Origin: Cryptomeria japonica
Lineage: Eukaryota; Streptophyta; Pinopsida; Cupressales; Cupressaceae
Assembly (NCBI RefSeq): GCF_030272615.1
Contig: NC_081406.1
Location: 192,083,891 to 192,147,890, forward strand
Length of the DNA stretch: 64,000 nt
Direction of reading: 5' to 3'
Every line of letters begins with the position of its first letter. The stretch's first letter is position 1. Positions 1 to 11,760 of the stretch are shown here, piece after piece. The notes below the pieces were generated by a model. The model had not been told where the DNA came from. It did no database searches and worked only from the letters and a program-made list of their open reading frames with translations. The position numbers were made by a program, and so were the translations under genes.

Positions 1-141
1 AGATTCGGGGCTTTGTTCCTTGAAATTAGTGATGTATTATACTCCTAGTTGCTCATTTCTTCCATCTTATTCATCTCTCTCTCATATACTTTACCATGAG
101 TATTTGCATAGGCTCATACTCCCGTTAAAGTGGGGGCTAAA
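1..141 (+). mobile_element. tail of an LTR retroelement with polypurine tract
   Basis: The first 141 bases show no coding potential. They end in a purine-rich run at about 126-141 (taaagtgggggctaaa) directly followed by TGTAGTGTTG. A purine tract abutting a TG start is the usual junction between the internal region and the 3' LTR of a plant LTR retrotransposon. The element would extend left of the window, so no partner LTR can be checked. Confidence 0.4.
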
Positions 142-1342
142 TGTAGTGTTGTAAATTTTCAGTTGGCCAATTGACACCTCATGTTTATGCCCCTACTTTA
201 GTTTGTCTCCCCCTCATCTCCTATCTGGGTTTGTTCAGTGCCTTAACTCTAGTTTTTATGCCATATGCACCTACCAAATGATTCTCTGGAGGGGTGTCCT
301 CCTCTCTGGGCCTTAATTTTGGTCCCTAATTGAGGAGGACCAGAGCGCCTAGTACCCTATCCCCCTCAACGAGACCCAATTTTTAAGAGAGGGATGAGAC
401 CTATCTCTTTGATGAGAAATGAAATTGGTGGCTCTATATGACCATTGGAGGTTGTCATAATTAGTAAATTGACCTAAGATCTTATATATAGAGCACATGA
501 TCAACCCAGTTTCATCCAGACAAGTATTTTGTCTCCATATCCAAGCATTCATCATCAATCATTTTAAGAGATCTTCAAGGCTGCATATTCTTCATTCATC
601 CTCGTGGAACATAATTACAACATTCATATGCAATCATGTGTGTGTGACTAGGGTTTTATCATGTTCATGCCATTTCATACAACATATGTGATAACATTCA
701 AGAAGAAAAGCATCAATATCAATCATTGCAAATCTGAGGTATATATTTTCATTGTTTATTTTAGTATTTGCAATATTTCATTCAAGTTTAATTCCTAAAT
801 CAAGGCTTGACTTAGGTAAACCCCTATTCCCAACCTATTTCCCCTAACTCAAACCCCTATATTCCCAGCCTATATCCCCTTTTTTCTATGTGTAGGAAGC
901 AGGTACAAAGCTGAGATCTTTAGGATAAGTTTTATTTACAGAGATGAACAGGTTCCCCTTTGGACGCTAAAAAGTGCAGAGGATCAGTGCGATGGGCATA
1001 TCGGTCTTGAAATTTCAAGAGATCCTTCTAAGAACAAATCAAAATACACTTACATTGCTCAGATCTAGGTTTGTGGCTTTATTCAACGATTGTAGCTCGT
1101 TGTTTGCGCATAATTACCTCAATTCCAACACATTTACCCTAATTTCAAAATTTTCACAATTCAACTTAAGAGAGGGTAATCAATCCAATACCATTAAATC
1201 CAATACAATTCTTAGCCTTGTTCTTGTTGGTTTCTCGCTAGATCTATTGGGTTCACCCCTCTTTAATGTAGTGGTCCCTAAGCCTAAAATTAGTGGTTTA
1301 TACTATATCTAATTATGGAAACCCTAATTTTTCACTACTACA
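142..1342 (+). mobile_element. candidate 3' LTR (right boundary uncertain)
   Basis: The segment starts with TGTAGTG after a purine tract and has CACTACTACA at 1333-1342, which would give short inverted LTR ends. A TATA-like stretch lies near 485 and another at 1533-1540, so the LTR may run further right, possibly across the LINE insertion. Five bases either side of 142-1342 (ctaaa and tttat) do not match, so no target duplication supports this right end. No real ORF is present. Confidence 0.3.
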
Positions 1343-1762
1343 TTTATTTATTTAAGTTGTCCCTTTCCTAAATTAAATAAATATTTTATTTATTTGATTG
1401 GCCCCACCTCTTCTATTAATTAAATAAGCTCTTTAATTTATTTAATTAATTCATTATCTTTTTCTCTCCGTGACACTTGTATTTCATCTCTTAATTTACA
1501 TTCAACCACATCTCTAATATTTTCATATTTCCTATATATACCCTCTAATCTAAGCCGACCATTTATCCCTCCACCTCTTAATCCTAGCCCTTTGTTTCTA
1601 GGGTATTCTCCATAAAAGAGGATTCTTGAACCCTATCCCTCCATATAGCAATCAATCAATCAATCAAGTGTCTACACTTTGTCAAATTACACAACCACAA
1701 TCTATTCTCTATTGAGGTCTTGTGCACAATACAAAATATAAGAGCAACCATAATATAAAGCA
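1343..1762. other. AT-rich non-coding DNA flanking the LINE
   Basis: No coding signal is seen. The stretch has runs of ATTTATTTAATTAA type, a TATA-like run (1533-1540) and a short AATC tandem run (about 1650-1667). It may be LTR sequence continuous with the segment to the left. It is the left flank of the LINE insertion and should join to 12545 onward in the pre-insertion allele. Confidence 0.45.
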
Positions 1763-1777
1763 ATATCAATGGAGATA
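1763..1777. repeat. target-site duplication, left copy
   Basis: ATATCAATGGAGATA is repeated exactly at 12530-12544, directly after the A/TA-rich tail of the LINE. A perfect 15-bp direct repeat bracketing an element with a 3' A-rich tail is the hallmark of target-primed reverse transcription. Confidence 0.85.
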
Positions 1778-2262
1778 TGAATTTTCTAATTTAAATTAAT
1801 CATAGTCTAGTATAATCTTTTTTGCAAAATTGCCTCTGCATGTGAAAAAGCGATGCAATGCATTGACATCCTTTTTTGAGTATTCTTATCCATCGCGGGG
1901 AAATTACAGAGGCTCTGCAAATCGTTTCACTATTTTGGCTAATAACTCTGGGACTGAGTATCTTGGTAGGGTCATATCACGGACCCGCGATCAAGAGGCC
2001 TTCTTTGCAAAAACAAAATACTCTTTGGTTAATGCGGTTAGGGCTCCCCCCCCCCCCCCCCTCTTTACAAGGGCTGGGATCGGGATTGGCATTTCGTGAG
2101 CCACAAAAATAACAGGGCTTTGCTTTAGGGCAACCAAACGGCTCCAAACAAAATTCCAGTCATTGTCGAGAGGAGGGTTTTGTAAAACCTAACTAGTTAA
2201 AGAGTTCCTCTGCTTGCCATATTTTTCCTTCATGAAAATCTTTGGGTAAATTATCAGGGGAT
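1778..2262 (+). other. LINE 5' untranslated region
   Basis: This is the leader between the left target duplication and the first in-frame ATG of ORF1. It contains a C homopolymer at about 2046-2060. Two overlapping short ORFs around 1830-2112 cross that C run and show no family features, so I treat them as chance. No internal promoter motif is recognised. Confidence 0.55.
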
Positions 2263-3792
2263 ATGGAAACCCCTAGTTGTCACAATTCTAAGGAAGTCGA
2301 GCACCCAATGTCACATCTACCTTCAAATTCCCCAGCTTCTCCTAACGGGTTGGTCATTGAAACTGATAATCATACCCAGGCCAGGTATCAAATGCATTAC
2401 AGCAACAGAATGATCTTTGCTCTGTGGAAAGGTTGGGGGATCCTGTCTGAACAAATTGCCAAATGGGTGTCATCTTCCTTCAATAACCAGGTAAAAATTG
2501 ACATCCTTCCTAATAATTTCTTAGCTATTGAATGTGGTAATCAGAGTCTAAGAAATTCATTGTTAAACGGGGATATATTAACATTTAAGGGTCTAGGGTT
2601 TGATTGCTGGGAACGGAAACCTCTCTTTCTCCCATCTCAATTCAATTTTTGCATGGTTAATAGAGCAATTTCACTTGATAAATTTCTTGTAGAATTGCAA
2701 AATAATGACTTTTTAAGAATAATAGGCAACAAAATAGGTAAATTTGTAGAAATCAAAAAACCAGCCCTAAGCTTCTTTAACCAGCTCTTAATTGTTAAAA
2801 TGAATATTAACATTAAATCTTTAGAACCCATAACTCTGAAATGCAATAAATCTTGTTTAACCCTAGAATTACCCTTTTATAATGGTTCTTTTGAAGATTC
2901 TATGCCAAGGAAGATCCCCTTCGAGAAACCTTTCCCTGAATTGTTGCTCATGTCTAATGGCGCACCATTCAGATTCGTGGAAGGAGGGGGTTTCACCCTA
3001 GAGGGCTATAAGATTGATAATAAACCTAATCTCTCCTCAGACCTACACCCTCGTAGCTCCCATGTTAATTCCTCTCATCCCCCTCTTCCTCCACTGCTAA
3101 CTATACATTCACCTATAGCTTACCCTCTTCTCAGGGATCGAGATCTGGAAGATGGTGAAATCAATGAGGTTATCCCTCAGAAAGAGCAGCTCGGTTTGAC
3201 AAATATGTCATCATCTAGCTCTCTCATTCCACCAGAGAAGTTGAGTCCCTTGGGGTCTCCCCCTTCAATGGAACTAATTACCTCTGAGCAATTAGCAGTG
3301 ATGGATAGGCTTTCCACAGATCCAGGATTGGCATCCTTGCAGGATCAACCAATCTCTCTAGCCTCAAGATTGGAGGGCTTTGAGGAGGCAAAGGCTCGCT
3401 CTCCACCTCTGAAGGATATTTCTGATACAATTGTAGAATCTGAGAGTGATCGAGTGGCTAGGGAAGTTAACATCATTGCCAATTTTGTAGGGGAAAAAGT
3501 AGTAAACGACCTCATGGATCATTTGGTTGATGAAATTTGTGATGATGAGGAGTTGGAAAGACAAAGGGATTTCTTAGTCAAAAATCTAGTGGATGTTTCC
3601 AGAGTCAACTTAGAAACAGATGAACTATTTAAAGCATTAGACAACTTAGAAAATGATAACCCAAATACTCTAGGCATTCTCAGCTCTAACAGAAACAAAG
3701 ACTCTCTTGACTGTGCTAAACACAGTAAGAGAAGAGGTAGGAGATCATCCCTTGCGGAACTAAGATCAAAGGATGGAGATGCCAAGGGTTAG
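2263..3792 (+). CDS. LINE ORF1 protein (gag-like, DUF4283-type N-terminus)
   Basis: This is an uninterrupted reading frame of about 509 codons starting at the ATG at 2263; the frame is open a little further upstream but without another ATG. The N-terminal half (roughly residues 45-200) resembles the DUF4283-type region of plant LINE ORF1 proteins, with the pattern FALWKGWG...I.WV...F....I..LPN.F. In LINEs this protein binds element RNA and acts as a chaperone in the ribonucleoprotein. The C-terminal half is acidic and serine-rich and ends in a basic patch (KRRGRRS). I see no CCHC zinc knuckle, which many plant L1 ORF1 proteins have. ORF2 follows after 56 bases. Family assignment is by position and pattern, not by search. 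Confidence 0.7.
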   Translation: METPSCHNSKEVEHPMSHLPSNSPASPNGLVIETDNHTQARYQMHYSNRMIFALWKGWGILSEQIAKWVSSSFNNQVKIDILPNNFLAIECGNQSLRNSLLNGDILTFKGLGFDCWERKPLFLPSQFNFCMVNRAISLDKFLVELQNNDFLRIIGNKIGKFVEIKKPALSFFNQLLIVKMNINIKSLEPITLKCNKSCLTLELPFYNGSFEDSMPRKIPFEKPFPELLLMSNGAPFRFVEGGGFTLEGYKIDNKPNLSSDLHPRSSHVNSSHPPLPPLLTIHSPIAYPLLRDRDLEDGEINEVIPQKEQLGLTNMSSSSSLIPPEKLSPLGSPPSMELITSEQLAVMDRLSTDPGLASLQDQPISLASRLEGFEEAKARSPPLKDISDTIVESESDRVAREVNIIANFVGEKVVNDLMDHLVDEICDDEELERQRDFLVKNLVDVSRVNLETDELFKALDNLENDNPNTLGILSSNRNKDSLDCAKHSKRRGRRSSLAELRSKDGDAKG

Positions 3793-3848
3793 GCTAAAAT
3801 ATCTACTCTTTTTAATGCAGGGGGGGGGAAGTTCCTCCCCAGAGAGCC

Positions 3849-4646
3849 ATGAAAATCATAACATGGAATGTTAGGGGTTTGAATGCCCCTAACAAATAGC
3901 GCATCTTAAAGCATTGCGTCTCTGATTCTAAACCAGATATAATGTTAATCCAAGAAACCAAAATGAACTCCTCTGAGATAGTCCTTTTTGAGAAAAAAAC
4001 TAGACGTTAGACAGCTAAAGCACTCCCCTGCTACAGGGGCCTCAGGGGGCTTAGCCATCATTTGGGACTCTAGATTCATCTCGTTTACACTTAAGAGATT
4101 AAGAAAAATTGGATGGGAGGAGAAGTAGTAAGTTATAAAAATAACCTAAGATTCAAATTGATTAACGTTTACGATCCTATCCAAAATAGGGATAAGGCTA
4201 GGGTGTGGGTGGAACTGGAGTCTTTCCTCATAAGTTTCCCAAATGATGTATGCATCATTGGGGGAGATTTCAATGTTATCACTAAATTAGCAGATAAAAG
4301 AGGAGGTAGCAACAAACTTCCTCCAGCGGCTGTAGATTTCAATCATTGGATCAATAGGAACTCCCTGTTGGAAATCCAGACGACAGAAAATGCCTTCACT
4401 TGGAACAACAGAAGGCTTGGTTTCTGTAACATTGCTGAGAAACTAGATAGGTTCTTTATCCATGGGGGGCTCTCGGAGCTTAACTTTACCCTGAATGCAG
4501 AACCCCTCTCTTTAGTAGGATCTGACCATTTCCCACTCCAACTAATCTTATTATCTAACCACTCCCCTAAAAAATGTCCCTTCAAATTTGAGAGCATGTG
4601 GTTCAAAGATGATAACTTTTTAAACTTAATCGAGAACTGGTGGTGA
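3849..4646 (+). pseudogene. LINE endonuclease domain (EEP family), broken
   Basis: The segment begins with ITWNVRGLN and LIQETK, continues in a second frame with SGGLAIIWDS, and in a third (4113-4646) with INVYDP, GGDFNV and GSDHFPL. These are the conserved blocks of exonuclease-endonuclease-phosphatase enzymes, including the metal-binding Glu of QET and the catalytic Asp and His of GSDH. The domain would nick target DNA. Two stops and two frame changes break it. Confidence 0.82.
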
Positions 4647-4659
4647 AGCTCCGTTTTCT

Positions 4660-6101
4660 CTGGTTCGAAGATGTTTATTATCACAAGCAAGTTAAAGCTT
4701 ATCAAAAGGAAGCTCTTAGAATGGAACATGACTAATTTTGGAAATATTTTCGATAAAAAACTCCTAATAGAAAATGATCTTAAGAATGTTAACATTGAGG
4801 TTCTTAAGAAGGGGATGGATGAACATCTCTTCCTCAAAGAAAAGGCTCTACTATCTGAGTATGAAAAGACACTCTCAAATAAAGAGATCTTTTGGAAACA
4901 AAAATCGAGGGAGACTTTGGTTGAGTGATGGAGATCGAAATACTAAGTTTTTCCACAATAGTACTAAGCAGAGGTGATGGGTCAATCGAATTTCTAAAAT
5001 TAAGAATTGCCAGGGTTCCATCCTGTTTGAATCGGATGATGTTGCCTCCGAGGCAGCAAGGTTTTTTGATAAAATCTTAAACAATATTGAAGGCTCCAAC
5101 CTCAAAGGCCAACTCAATATTATCAAGAATCTTCCAAAACTCATTAACGATGACCACAACAAAATCTTGTCAAAGAAATTCTCTGAGGAGGAGGTTAAAT
5201 CTATCCTTATGAAGATGAATCCCGACAAGGCCCCGGGCCCGGATGGCTTCCCCACTAGCTTTTTCCAAAAATATTGGGGTTTTATGGAGATAGAGATCAC
5301 AGACGCCTTAGAAGGTATTAGGAACTCTGGTAAGATTCTCAAAGAAATCAATACCTTCTTAGCTCTCATCCCCAAAAAAGAGAATCCTGAAAGCTTTAAT
5401 GACTTTAGACCAATAGCCCTTTGCAACACTCTGTACAAACTCTTAACCAAAACCCTAGTAGCCAGACTCCAGAATCTTCTCCCCATTAGTGAAGAACAAA
5501 CCAGCTTCATAGCAGATAGACCAATCTATGATGGGGTTATTATAGTCCAAGAGGCCATTCATTCGGTCCAGCTCAACAGGGCCCCAAGTATGCTAATCAA
5601 ATTAGACATAAGAAAAGCTTACAACAAAGCTGATTGGCGCTTCCTATGTAAATGCTTGGAGGCCTTTGGATTTTCCAAATCCTGGATCAACCTAATCTTT
5701 GAATGTATATCCACCCCCAAATTCTTGGTATTGGTTAATGGTTCCCCGGAAGGTTTCTTCAGCAACTCAAGAGGGCTCAGGCAAGGAGATCCTATGTCCC
5801 CTTCCTCTTCATCATCATGGCTAAAGCCCTAGGTAGATCCATCTCTAAGGCCAAAGAGGAAGGTGGGATCCAAGGAATCCCCATTACCAATGGCCTCCCT
5901 CCCTTTACCCACCAACAATTTATCGATGACATGATGCTTTTTGGGCAGGGAAGTATAAGGGAAGCGAGTGCCTTCAAAGGAATCCTTAATTCCTATATGC
6001 TAGCCTCAGGTCAAGAGGTGAATTTGGCCAAGTTTGCAGTTTTTTGTGTTCAACATAGACCCCTCCTTAGGAAAAGTGATCAGCAATGTCCTGGAGATTA
6101 G
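4660..6101 (+). pseudogene. LINE reverse transcriptase domain, broken
   Basis: Visible blocks are WLSDGDRNTKFFH, NPDKAPGPDGF (from 5218), FRPIALCNTLYK, LDIRKAYNKADW, RGLRQGDPMSP and the catalytic box FIDDMM (5919-5930). This is the order of a non-LTR reverse transcriptase, with the first catalytic Asp in LDIRKAY and the Asp pair in FIDD, in place of the usual FADD. A TGA lies at 4975. A one-base deletion near 5799, after GDPMSP, shifts the frame just before the catalytic box. Another shift near 6030 leads into the thumb and C-terminal part. Confidence 0.85.
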
Positions 6102-7467
6102 TGAAGGAACTCTTCCTTGCAAATACCCAGGCATTCCCCTTGACAAGGGTAGAAGACCCTCAAAATTATGGGACAACTTGGTGGATAAAATCAAGTCTAG
6201 GATTAACACTTGGAAAGGAAAATGGCTCTCATCTGCAGGTAGAGCAACCTTGGTTAGATCGATCTTGTCAGCTATGCCCATTTACCATCTCTCCTGTCAA
6301 CATTTATCTTCTTCTAAACTTGTAGAGCTCAACAAGCATCTCAGGACTTTCTTTTGGCAAGGTGCTAATGACAACCGTAAAATATCACTCATATCCTGGG
6401 ACAAGATATGCAAACCTAAAGAAGAAGGAGGAGTTGGCATTAAAAACCTTCATGATCAGGGCAAAGCCTTGGGTGCCAAGTTGGTCTGGAGGATGCTCAG
6501 AACCCTCCACCTCAAATGGGCTCACTTGCTGCACCACAAATACCTTAATGGAGGGAATCCTATCCAAATCTTCAGAGAAACCAACCCTCCCAGAGGGTCC
6601 TGCCTATGGAATTTTATGTTAGACTACAGGAGGATTATCTCTGATAGACTTACATGGAACCTGGGGTCCGAGGATAAAGCTCTTTTCTGGTCAGATTCTT
6701 GGTGTGGATATGAGGCTATTGATAATATCCTTGACTTTGGTGCTACTCGTATCCTTCTTGAATCTCATGGAGGACCCCTATTAAACAACTATATCTCCCC
6801 TTCAGAGGCTAAGGCTGGTTGGCAATGGATCGAGAAGGAAAATGAGGATATCCCAGTAAGGGATAAACAAAAACTTATGGTAATTCTTAAATCAAGGAAA
6901 ATTGCCCTAGGTCAAAATGAGGAAAAGCTCGTCTGGGATGGCTCCCTAAGAGGAGAATACAACTCCAAGGATGGGTACTCTCTCATCTCCAAATCGTTTA
7001 TAAGACCTATGACTGAGCTTCCCTTGAAACTTTGCTGGGATAAATATTGTCTGCCTAAGGTAGGTATCTTCTCCTGGCTTGCGGTTCAGAACAAGCTCCT
7101 AACTGCAAACAAATTTAGAAGAATGGGGTTTGAGGACCCTAGTAGATGTCCTCTTTGCGAGGCAGATGAGGAAGACACCAATCATATCCTCCTTAACTGC
7201 CCCTTTGCTCACAAATGTTGGATCTGGTTCACCAACAAACTTGAATGGTCTGTGGCCTTCCCCCACACCATCTTTGGAATGCTCAAGGCATGGCCTCTCC
7301 TCAGGCGTGGTTGTCTCTTTGAAGGTTTATGGACAACTCTTCCTTCTTCCATTATGTGGGAACTATGGAAGGAGAGAAATAGACATCTTTTTAAGAATGA
7401 AAAACTAGAGGTTCCCAGAATCATTAACAGGATAGAGTCAGCTATCACTGAGCTCATGAACAACTGA
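6034..7467 (+). pseudogene. LINE RT thumb and zinc-binding (zf-RVT) region
   Basis: This 477-codon stretch carries YPGIPLDKGRR, WKGKWLSSAGRATLV, FFWQG and GGVGIKNL, the blocks that follow the reverse transcriptase core in plant LINEs. From 7021 comes a zf-RVT type module (W.....P.K..FSW....N.LLT...), with CPLC at about 7147 and H..L.C..A..CW at about 7184-7221. It ends in a TGA at 7465, and the same frame stays mostly open to the RNase H. The module is normally part of ORF2 and not a separate protein. Confidence 0.82.
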
Positions 7468-7629
7468 TTGTCATCAAGCACATTGAAGAATGCCTCTATC
7501 ACTTATTGGAATGAAAAGATGAAAAAACGTTGGGAAGGCTTATCCTTTCCTCCCTTTGTAGGAGAGGGTCCTATTGCAAGTCTTCGATCAAGGGATGCAT
7601 GCAGTTGGTAGCCCCCGGGCGAAGGTTGG

Positions 7630-8040
7630 GTGAAGCTAATCTTTGATGGGGCATCCCGTGGCAACCCAGGGCAAGCAGGGATAGTATGTGTTGTTCATAA
7701 TTGGGAAGACAAGGAACTAGCAACCCTTGCCTCTCCGGTTGGCATCAACACCAACAATTGGGCGAAACTTATGGCCTTGTTGGAGGGTCTGCATTTATGT
7801 AGGAAACTAGGAGTTAAGAACTTGGAAATTGAAGGAGATTCGGCTATAATTGTCAATGCTTTGAGGAAAGGTAGTATGCCTAATTGGAGACTAAATACTT
7901 TGATATCAAAAGCTCCTGACTTATGCAAAGATTTTGATAGGTTCACAGTCAATCATATTTATAAGGAGGGCAATAACAGAGCGGATGAGTTGGCCAACTT
8001 GGGAGCCGATGGCATCAATCTCATGTCTATGCCACCTTAA
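7630..8040 (+). pseudogene. LINE C-terminal RNase H domain, catalytic Glu replaced
   Basis: The domain reads IFDGASRGNPG at its start, IEGDSAIIVNAL in the middle and EGNNRADELANLG near the end. These hold three of the four carboxylates of RNase HI (Asp of FDG, Asp of GDS, Asp of RAD). The fourth, expected as Glu in the NN.AEL segment, is Lys here (NNWAKLMALLEGL). RNase H would degrade the RNA strand of the RNA-DNA hybrid. Plant L1 elements are known to have gained an extra RNase H. The domain shares a frame with 6034-7467, separated by stops at 7465 and 7609. Confidence 0.85.
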
Positions 8041-8450
8041 GGCAACCCCCTCTTTTATTTTCATGTCCTAAGTGGTTGTTAGCATGTTTCTCCTTTCATC
8101 CCCTTATGTTTCTCTTGCCCAGACTCTGTTTTAACCCCCTTATTTATTCCTCTTGCTGCCCCTTGTATTTACGTATAGATACTCAGACAAACATTCAGTT
8201 TAAATATGCCCATATATCTGTTCTTCCAGACTTTAACTCAGGTAGTTAGGCTCAATCCATGGTCAGATATCATTAAAACACAAATCTCAATCATATATTT
8301 TTATTCCTCTCCTTCATACCCATTTAGTCTTCCATCCTTTAGCCCAAGGAGAGGCCCCTCGTCTAATATTTTTGTATATACTTATCTGGGAACTTTCATT
8401 ATCAGACCCTCACCTTGATTTAGTCATCCATCCTCATATTCAGCCTCTCA
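8041..8450 (+). other. LINE 3' region, proximal unique part
   Basis: This pyrimidine-rich non-coding stretch runs from the RNase H stop codon to the first microsatellite. A short ORF at 8206-8418 has no recognisable feature. I see nothing else in it. Confidence 0.5.
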
Positions 8451-8784
8451 TCGGCACACGCACACACACACACACACGCACACACACACACACACATGTA
8501 TGTATGTATATATGTACATATATGTATATATGTACATATATGTACATGTATATATATATACATGTATGTACATGTACATGTACATGTATGTACATATATA
8601 CATATATGTACATATATCTACATATATCTACATACATGTATGTATATATATATATATACATACATGTATATATACATATACATATACATACATACATATA
8701 CATGTATACATGTATATATACATATATACATGTATACATGTATATGTATACATATATACCTGTATACATGTATATGTATGTATG

Positions 8785-8868
<84 letters not shown>
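8451..8868. repeat. compound microsatellite (CA, ATGT/ACAT, TA)
   Basis: A CA run (about 8458-8495) passes into mixed TATG/ACAT repeats and ends in a pure TA run from about 8781 to 8868. Open frames reading Tyr-Ile-His-Met-Cys on both strands are products of the repeat and not genes. Confidence 0.95.
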
Positions 8869-8872
<4 letters not shown>

Positions 8873-9722
8873 GGTTTTATCTCACATTCTTGTAGCCCAG
8901 GACCCTTTCATGAATTATCTGGGACAGATAAGCACTCTCAACGCATGTAATAATTTTCTCTTTATATATATATTCTTATTAGTCTCTTGAAGTTTACTGA
9001 TCTTTCATCCTTGAATATCGGCTTAAATCATTTTTTATCCATCTCTTCATTTATCTGAAGGTATATATGCCTTTTCTCATTTTCATTATTTCTTAGAGTC
9101 ATACACTTTGGTGGCATCACTTTATCTTCCTTTAGAATGTCATGTTTCATCGATGTTACCTTTGTTTCGATGAAACCATTTTTATCGTCAAAGAGCCTTG
9201 TGGTTTCATCAATCTCCTCATTTTCATCAAAATCTTTACCTTACGTGCTCGTGTCAATGTAATGTTCCATCGGTTCATCGAAACCATGTTTTTGATAGGA
9301 ATCATTTTGTCACTGCATTTCACAACCGTCTTAACGATCTTTAAGTTTATCGATAATGGTTCCTCATTATTCGGCTTTGGCATTGGCATCGATGAAATTC
9401 CTTATGTTGGTGAAAGAAGAATATCTTCCTTCGACCTTTTGTTTTTACTGATGGCATGTTATCGATGAAAATCTCTTATGTTTTATCAACCTTTTGTCTT
9501 TCGATGAAATTGTCACTGTCGGCCAATAACTTTAGTATCTCTTTGACAACCTTCTTTTCTCAAAAATTCCTATCGATGAAACCTTCCCCAGTTTCTTTGA
9601 TCTCATCATTTCAGTAGAACTATCTTCTTCGGTGAATTAGTTACATGTCCTACCGATACCGTAGTTTCTTCTGCAGCCTTGCTTCATCGACGAAATCTCT
9701 CTCTCACACACACACACACACA
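8868..9722 (+). repeat. LINE 3' large repeat, copy 1
   Basis: The unit starts with a 100-base block (gcaggttttatctcacattc) and continues into a TATA-rich link, then a 640-base block rich in TTTCATCGAT/ATCGATGAAA words, and ends in a CA run. Two further copies follow in direct orientation at 9723 and 10860. An open frame at 9142-9468 (108 codons) occurs at the equivalent place in all three copies. It looks like no known protein. Confidence 0.85.
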
Positions 9723-9834
9723 TATGCAAGTTTTATCTCACATTCTTGCATCCCAGGACCCTTTCATGAATTATCTGGGATAGACAAGCACTCTAAACGC
9801 ATGTAATAATTTTCTCTTTACAAATATATAGGCA

Positions 9835-9900
<66 letters not shown>

Positions 9901-9931
9901 CTTAACACCTATATTAAGTTAGATCCTTGAT

Positions 9932-10004
<73 letters not shown>

Positions 10005-10774
10005 CATATATATTCATATTTATATATATACATTTATATATATACTTATATATATTCTTATTAGTCTCTTGAAGTTTACTGATCTTTCATCCTTGAATAT
10101 CGGCTTAAATCATTTTTTATCTATCTCTTCATTTATCTGAAGGTATATATGCCTTTTCTCATTTTCATAATTTCTTAGAGTCATACACTTTGGTGGCATC
10201 ACTTTATCTTCCTTTAAAATGTCATGTTTCATCGATGCTACCTTTGTTTCGATGAAACCATCGTTATCGTCAAAGAGCCTTGTGGTTTCATCTATCTCCT
10301 CATTTTCATCGAAATCTTTACCTTACGTGTTCATGTCAATGTAATGCTCCATCGGTTCATCGAAACCCTATTTTTGATAGGAATCCTTTTGTCGCTGCGT
10401 TTCACAACCATCTTATCGATCTTTAAGTTTATCGATAATTGTTCCTCATTATTCGGCTTTGGCATTGGCATCGATGAAATTCCTTATGTTGGTGAAAGAA
10501 GAATATCTTCATTCGACCTTTTGTTTTTACCGATGGCATGTTATCGATGAAAATCTCTTATGTTTTATCAACCTTTTGTCTTTCGATGAAACTGTCAGTG
10601 TCGGGCAATAACTTTAGTATCTCTTCGACAACCTTCTTTTCTAAAAAATTCCTATCAATGAAACCTTCCCCAGTTTCTTTGATCTCATCATTTCGGTAGA
10701 ACTATCTTCTTCAATGAATTATTTACATGTCCTACTAATACCGTAGTTTCTTCAGCAGCCTTGCTTCATCGACG

Positions 10775-10859
<85 letters not shown>
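9723..10859 (+). repeat. LINE 3' large repeat, copy 2 with expanded microsatellites
   Basis: This is the same unit as at 8868, enlarged by CA runs (9837-9898 and 9955-10002), a TC run (about 9932-9954) and a TATA-rich link. The equivalent open frame lies at 10224-10550. The copy ends in TC then CA runs at about 10780-10858. Confidence 0.85.
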
Positions 10860-10861
<2 letters not shown>

Positions 10862-10970
10862 GCAGGTTCTATCTCATATTCTTGCAGCCCAGGACCCTTT
10901 CATGAATTATTTGGGACAGATAAACACTCTCAACACATGTAATAATTTTCTCTTTACAGATATATAGGCA

Positions 10971-11001
<31 letters not shown>

Positions 11002-11760
11002 GATATATATATATATATATATTCTTATTAGTCCCTTGAAGTTTATTGGTCTTTCATCCTTGAATATCGGCTTAAATCCTTTCTTATCCATCTCTTCATT
11101 TATCTGAAGGTATATATGCCTTTTCTCATTTTCATAATTTCTTAGAGTCATACATTTTGGTGGCATCAATTTATCTTCCTTTAAAATGTCATGTTTCATC
11201 GATGTTACCTTTGTTTCAATGAAACCATCGTTGTCGTCAATGAGCCTTGTGGTTTCATCAATCTCCTCATTTTCATCAAAATCTTTACCTTACGTGTTCG
11301 TGTCGATGTAATGCTCCATCGGTTCATCGAAACCCTGTTTTTGATAGGAATCCTTTTGTCGTTGCGTTTCACAACTGTCTTATCAATCTTTAAGTTTATC
11401 GATAATGGTTCTTCATTATTCGGCTTTGGCATTGGCATCGATGAAATTCCTTATGTTGGTGAAAGAAGAATATTTTCCTTCGACCTTTTGTTTTTACTGA
11501 TGGCATGTTATTGATGAAAACCTCTTATGTTTTATCAACCTTTTGTCTTTCGATGAAACCGTCACTGTCGGCCAATAACTTTAGTATATCTTCGACAACC
11601 TTCTTTTCTCAAAAATTCCTATCGATGAAACCTTCCTTAGTTTCTTTGATCTCATCATTTCAGTAGAACTATCTTCTTCGGTGAATTATTTACATGTCCT
11701 ACCGATACCGTACTTTCTTCTGCAGCCTTGCTTCATCGACGAAATCTCCTTTGGTTTCTT
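10860..11760 (+). repeat. LINE 3' large repeat, copy 3
   Basis: This third direct copy has a short CA/TA link at 10974-11022. The equivalent open frame lies at 11191-11514. After about 11750 the sequence leaves the repeat and runs into the distal unique part of the LINE. Confidence 0.85.

Larger units (their letters stand above)
3849..8040 (+). pseudogene. LINE ORF2 polyprotein, decayed (EN-RT-RNase H)
   Basis: The start MKIITWNVRGLN at 3849 is the canonical beginning of an AP-type endonuclease in plant LINEs. The reading is broken by stops at 3897 (TAG), 4008 (TAG), 4644 (TGA), 4975 (TGA), 7465 (TGA) and 7609 (TAG), and by frame changes near 4020-4040, 4100, 4910, 5799 and 6030. Each domain is still recognisable in sequence order. 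When intact it would encode the nicking endonuclease and reverse transcriptase for target-primed integration, plus an RNase H. Most stops are one transition from CAG, CGA or TGG codons. It follows ORF1 on the same strand, as in a bicistronic LINE transcript. Confidence 0.85.

Noticed and set aside
8372-8990. Long Tyr/Ile/His/Met/Cys frames on both strands
   Set aside because: They arise from CA/TA/ATGT microsatellites and have no gene structure.
9142-9468. 108-codon frame repeated at 10224 and 11191
   Set aside because: It is kept in three repeat copies but has no recognisable domain and lies in a LINE 3' region; not called as a gene.
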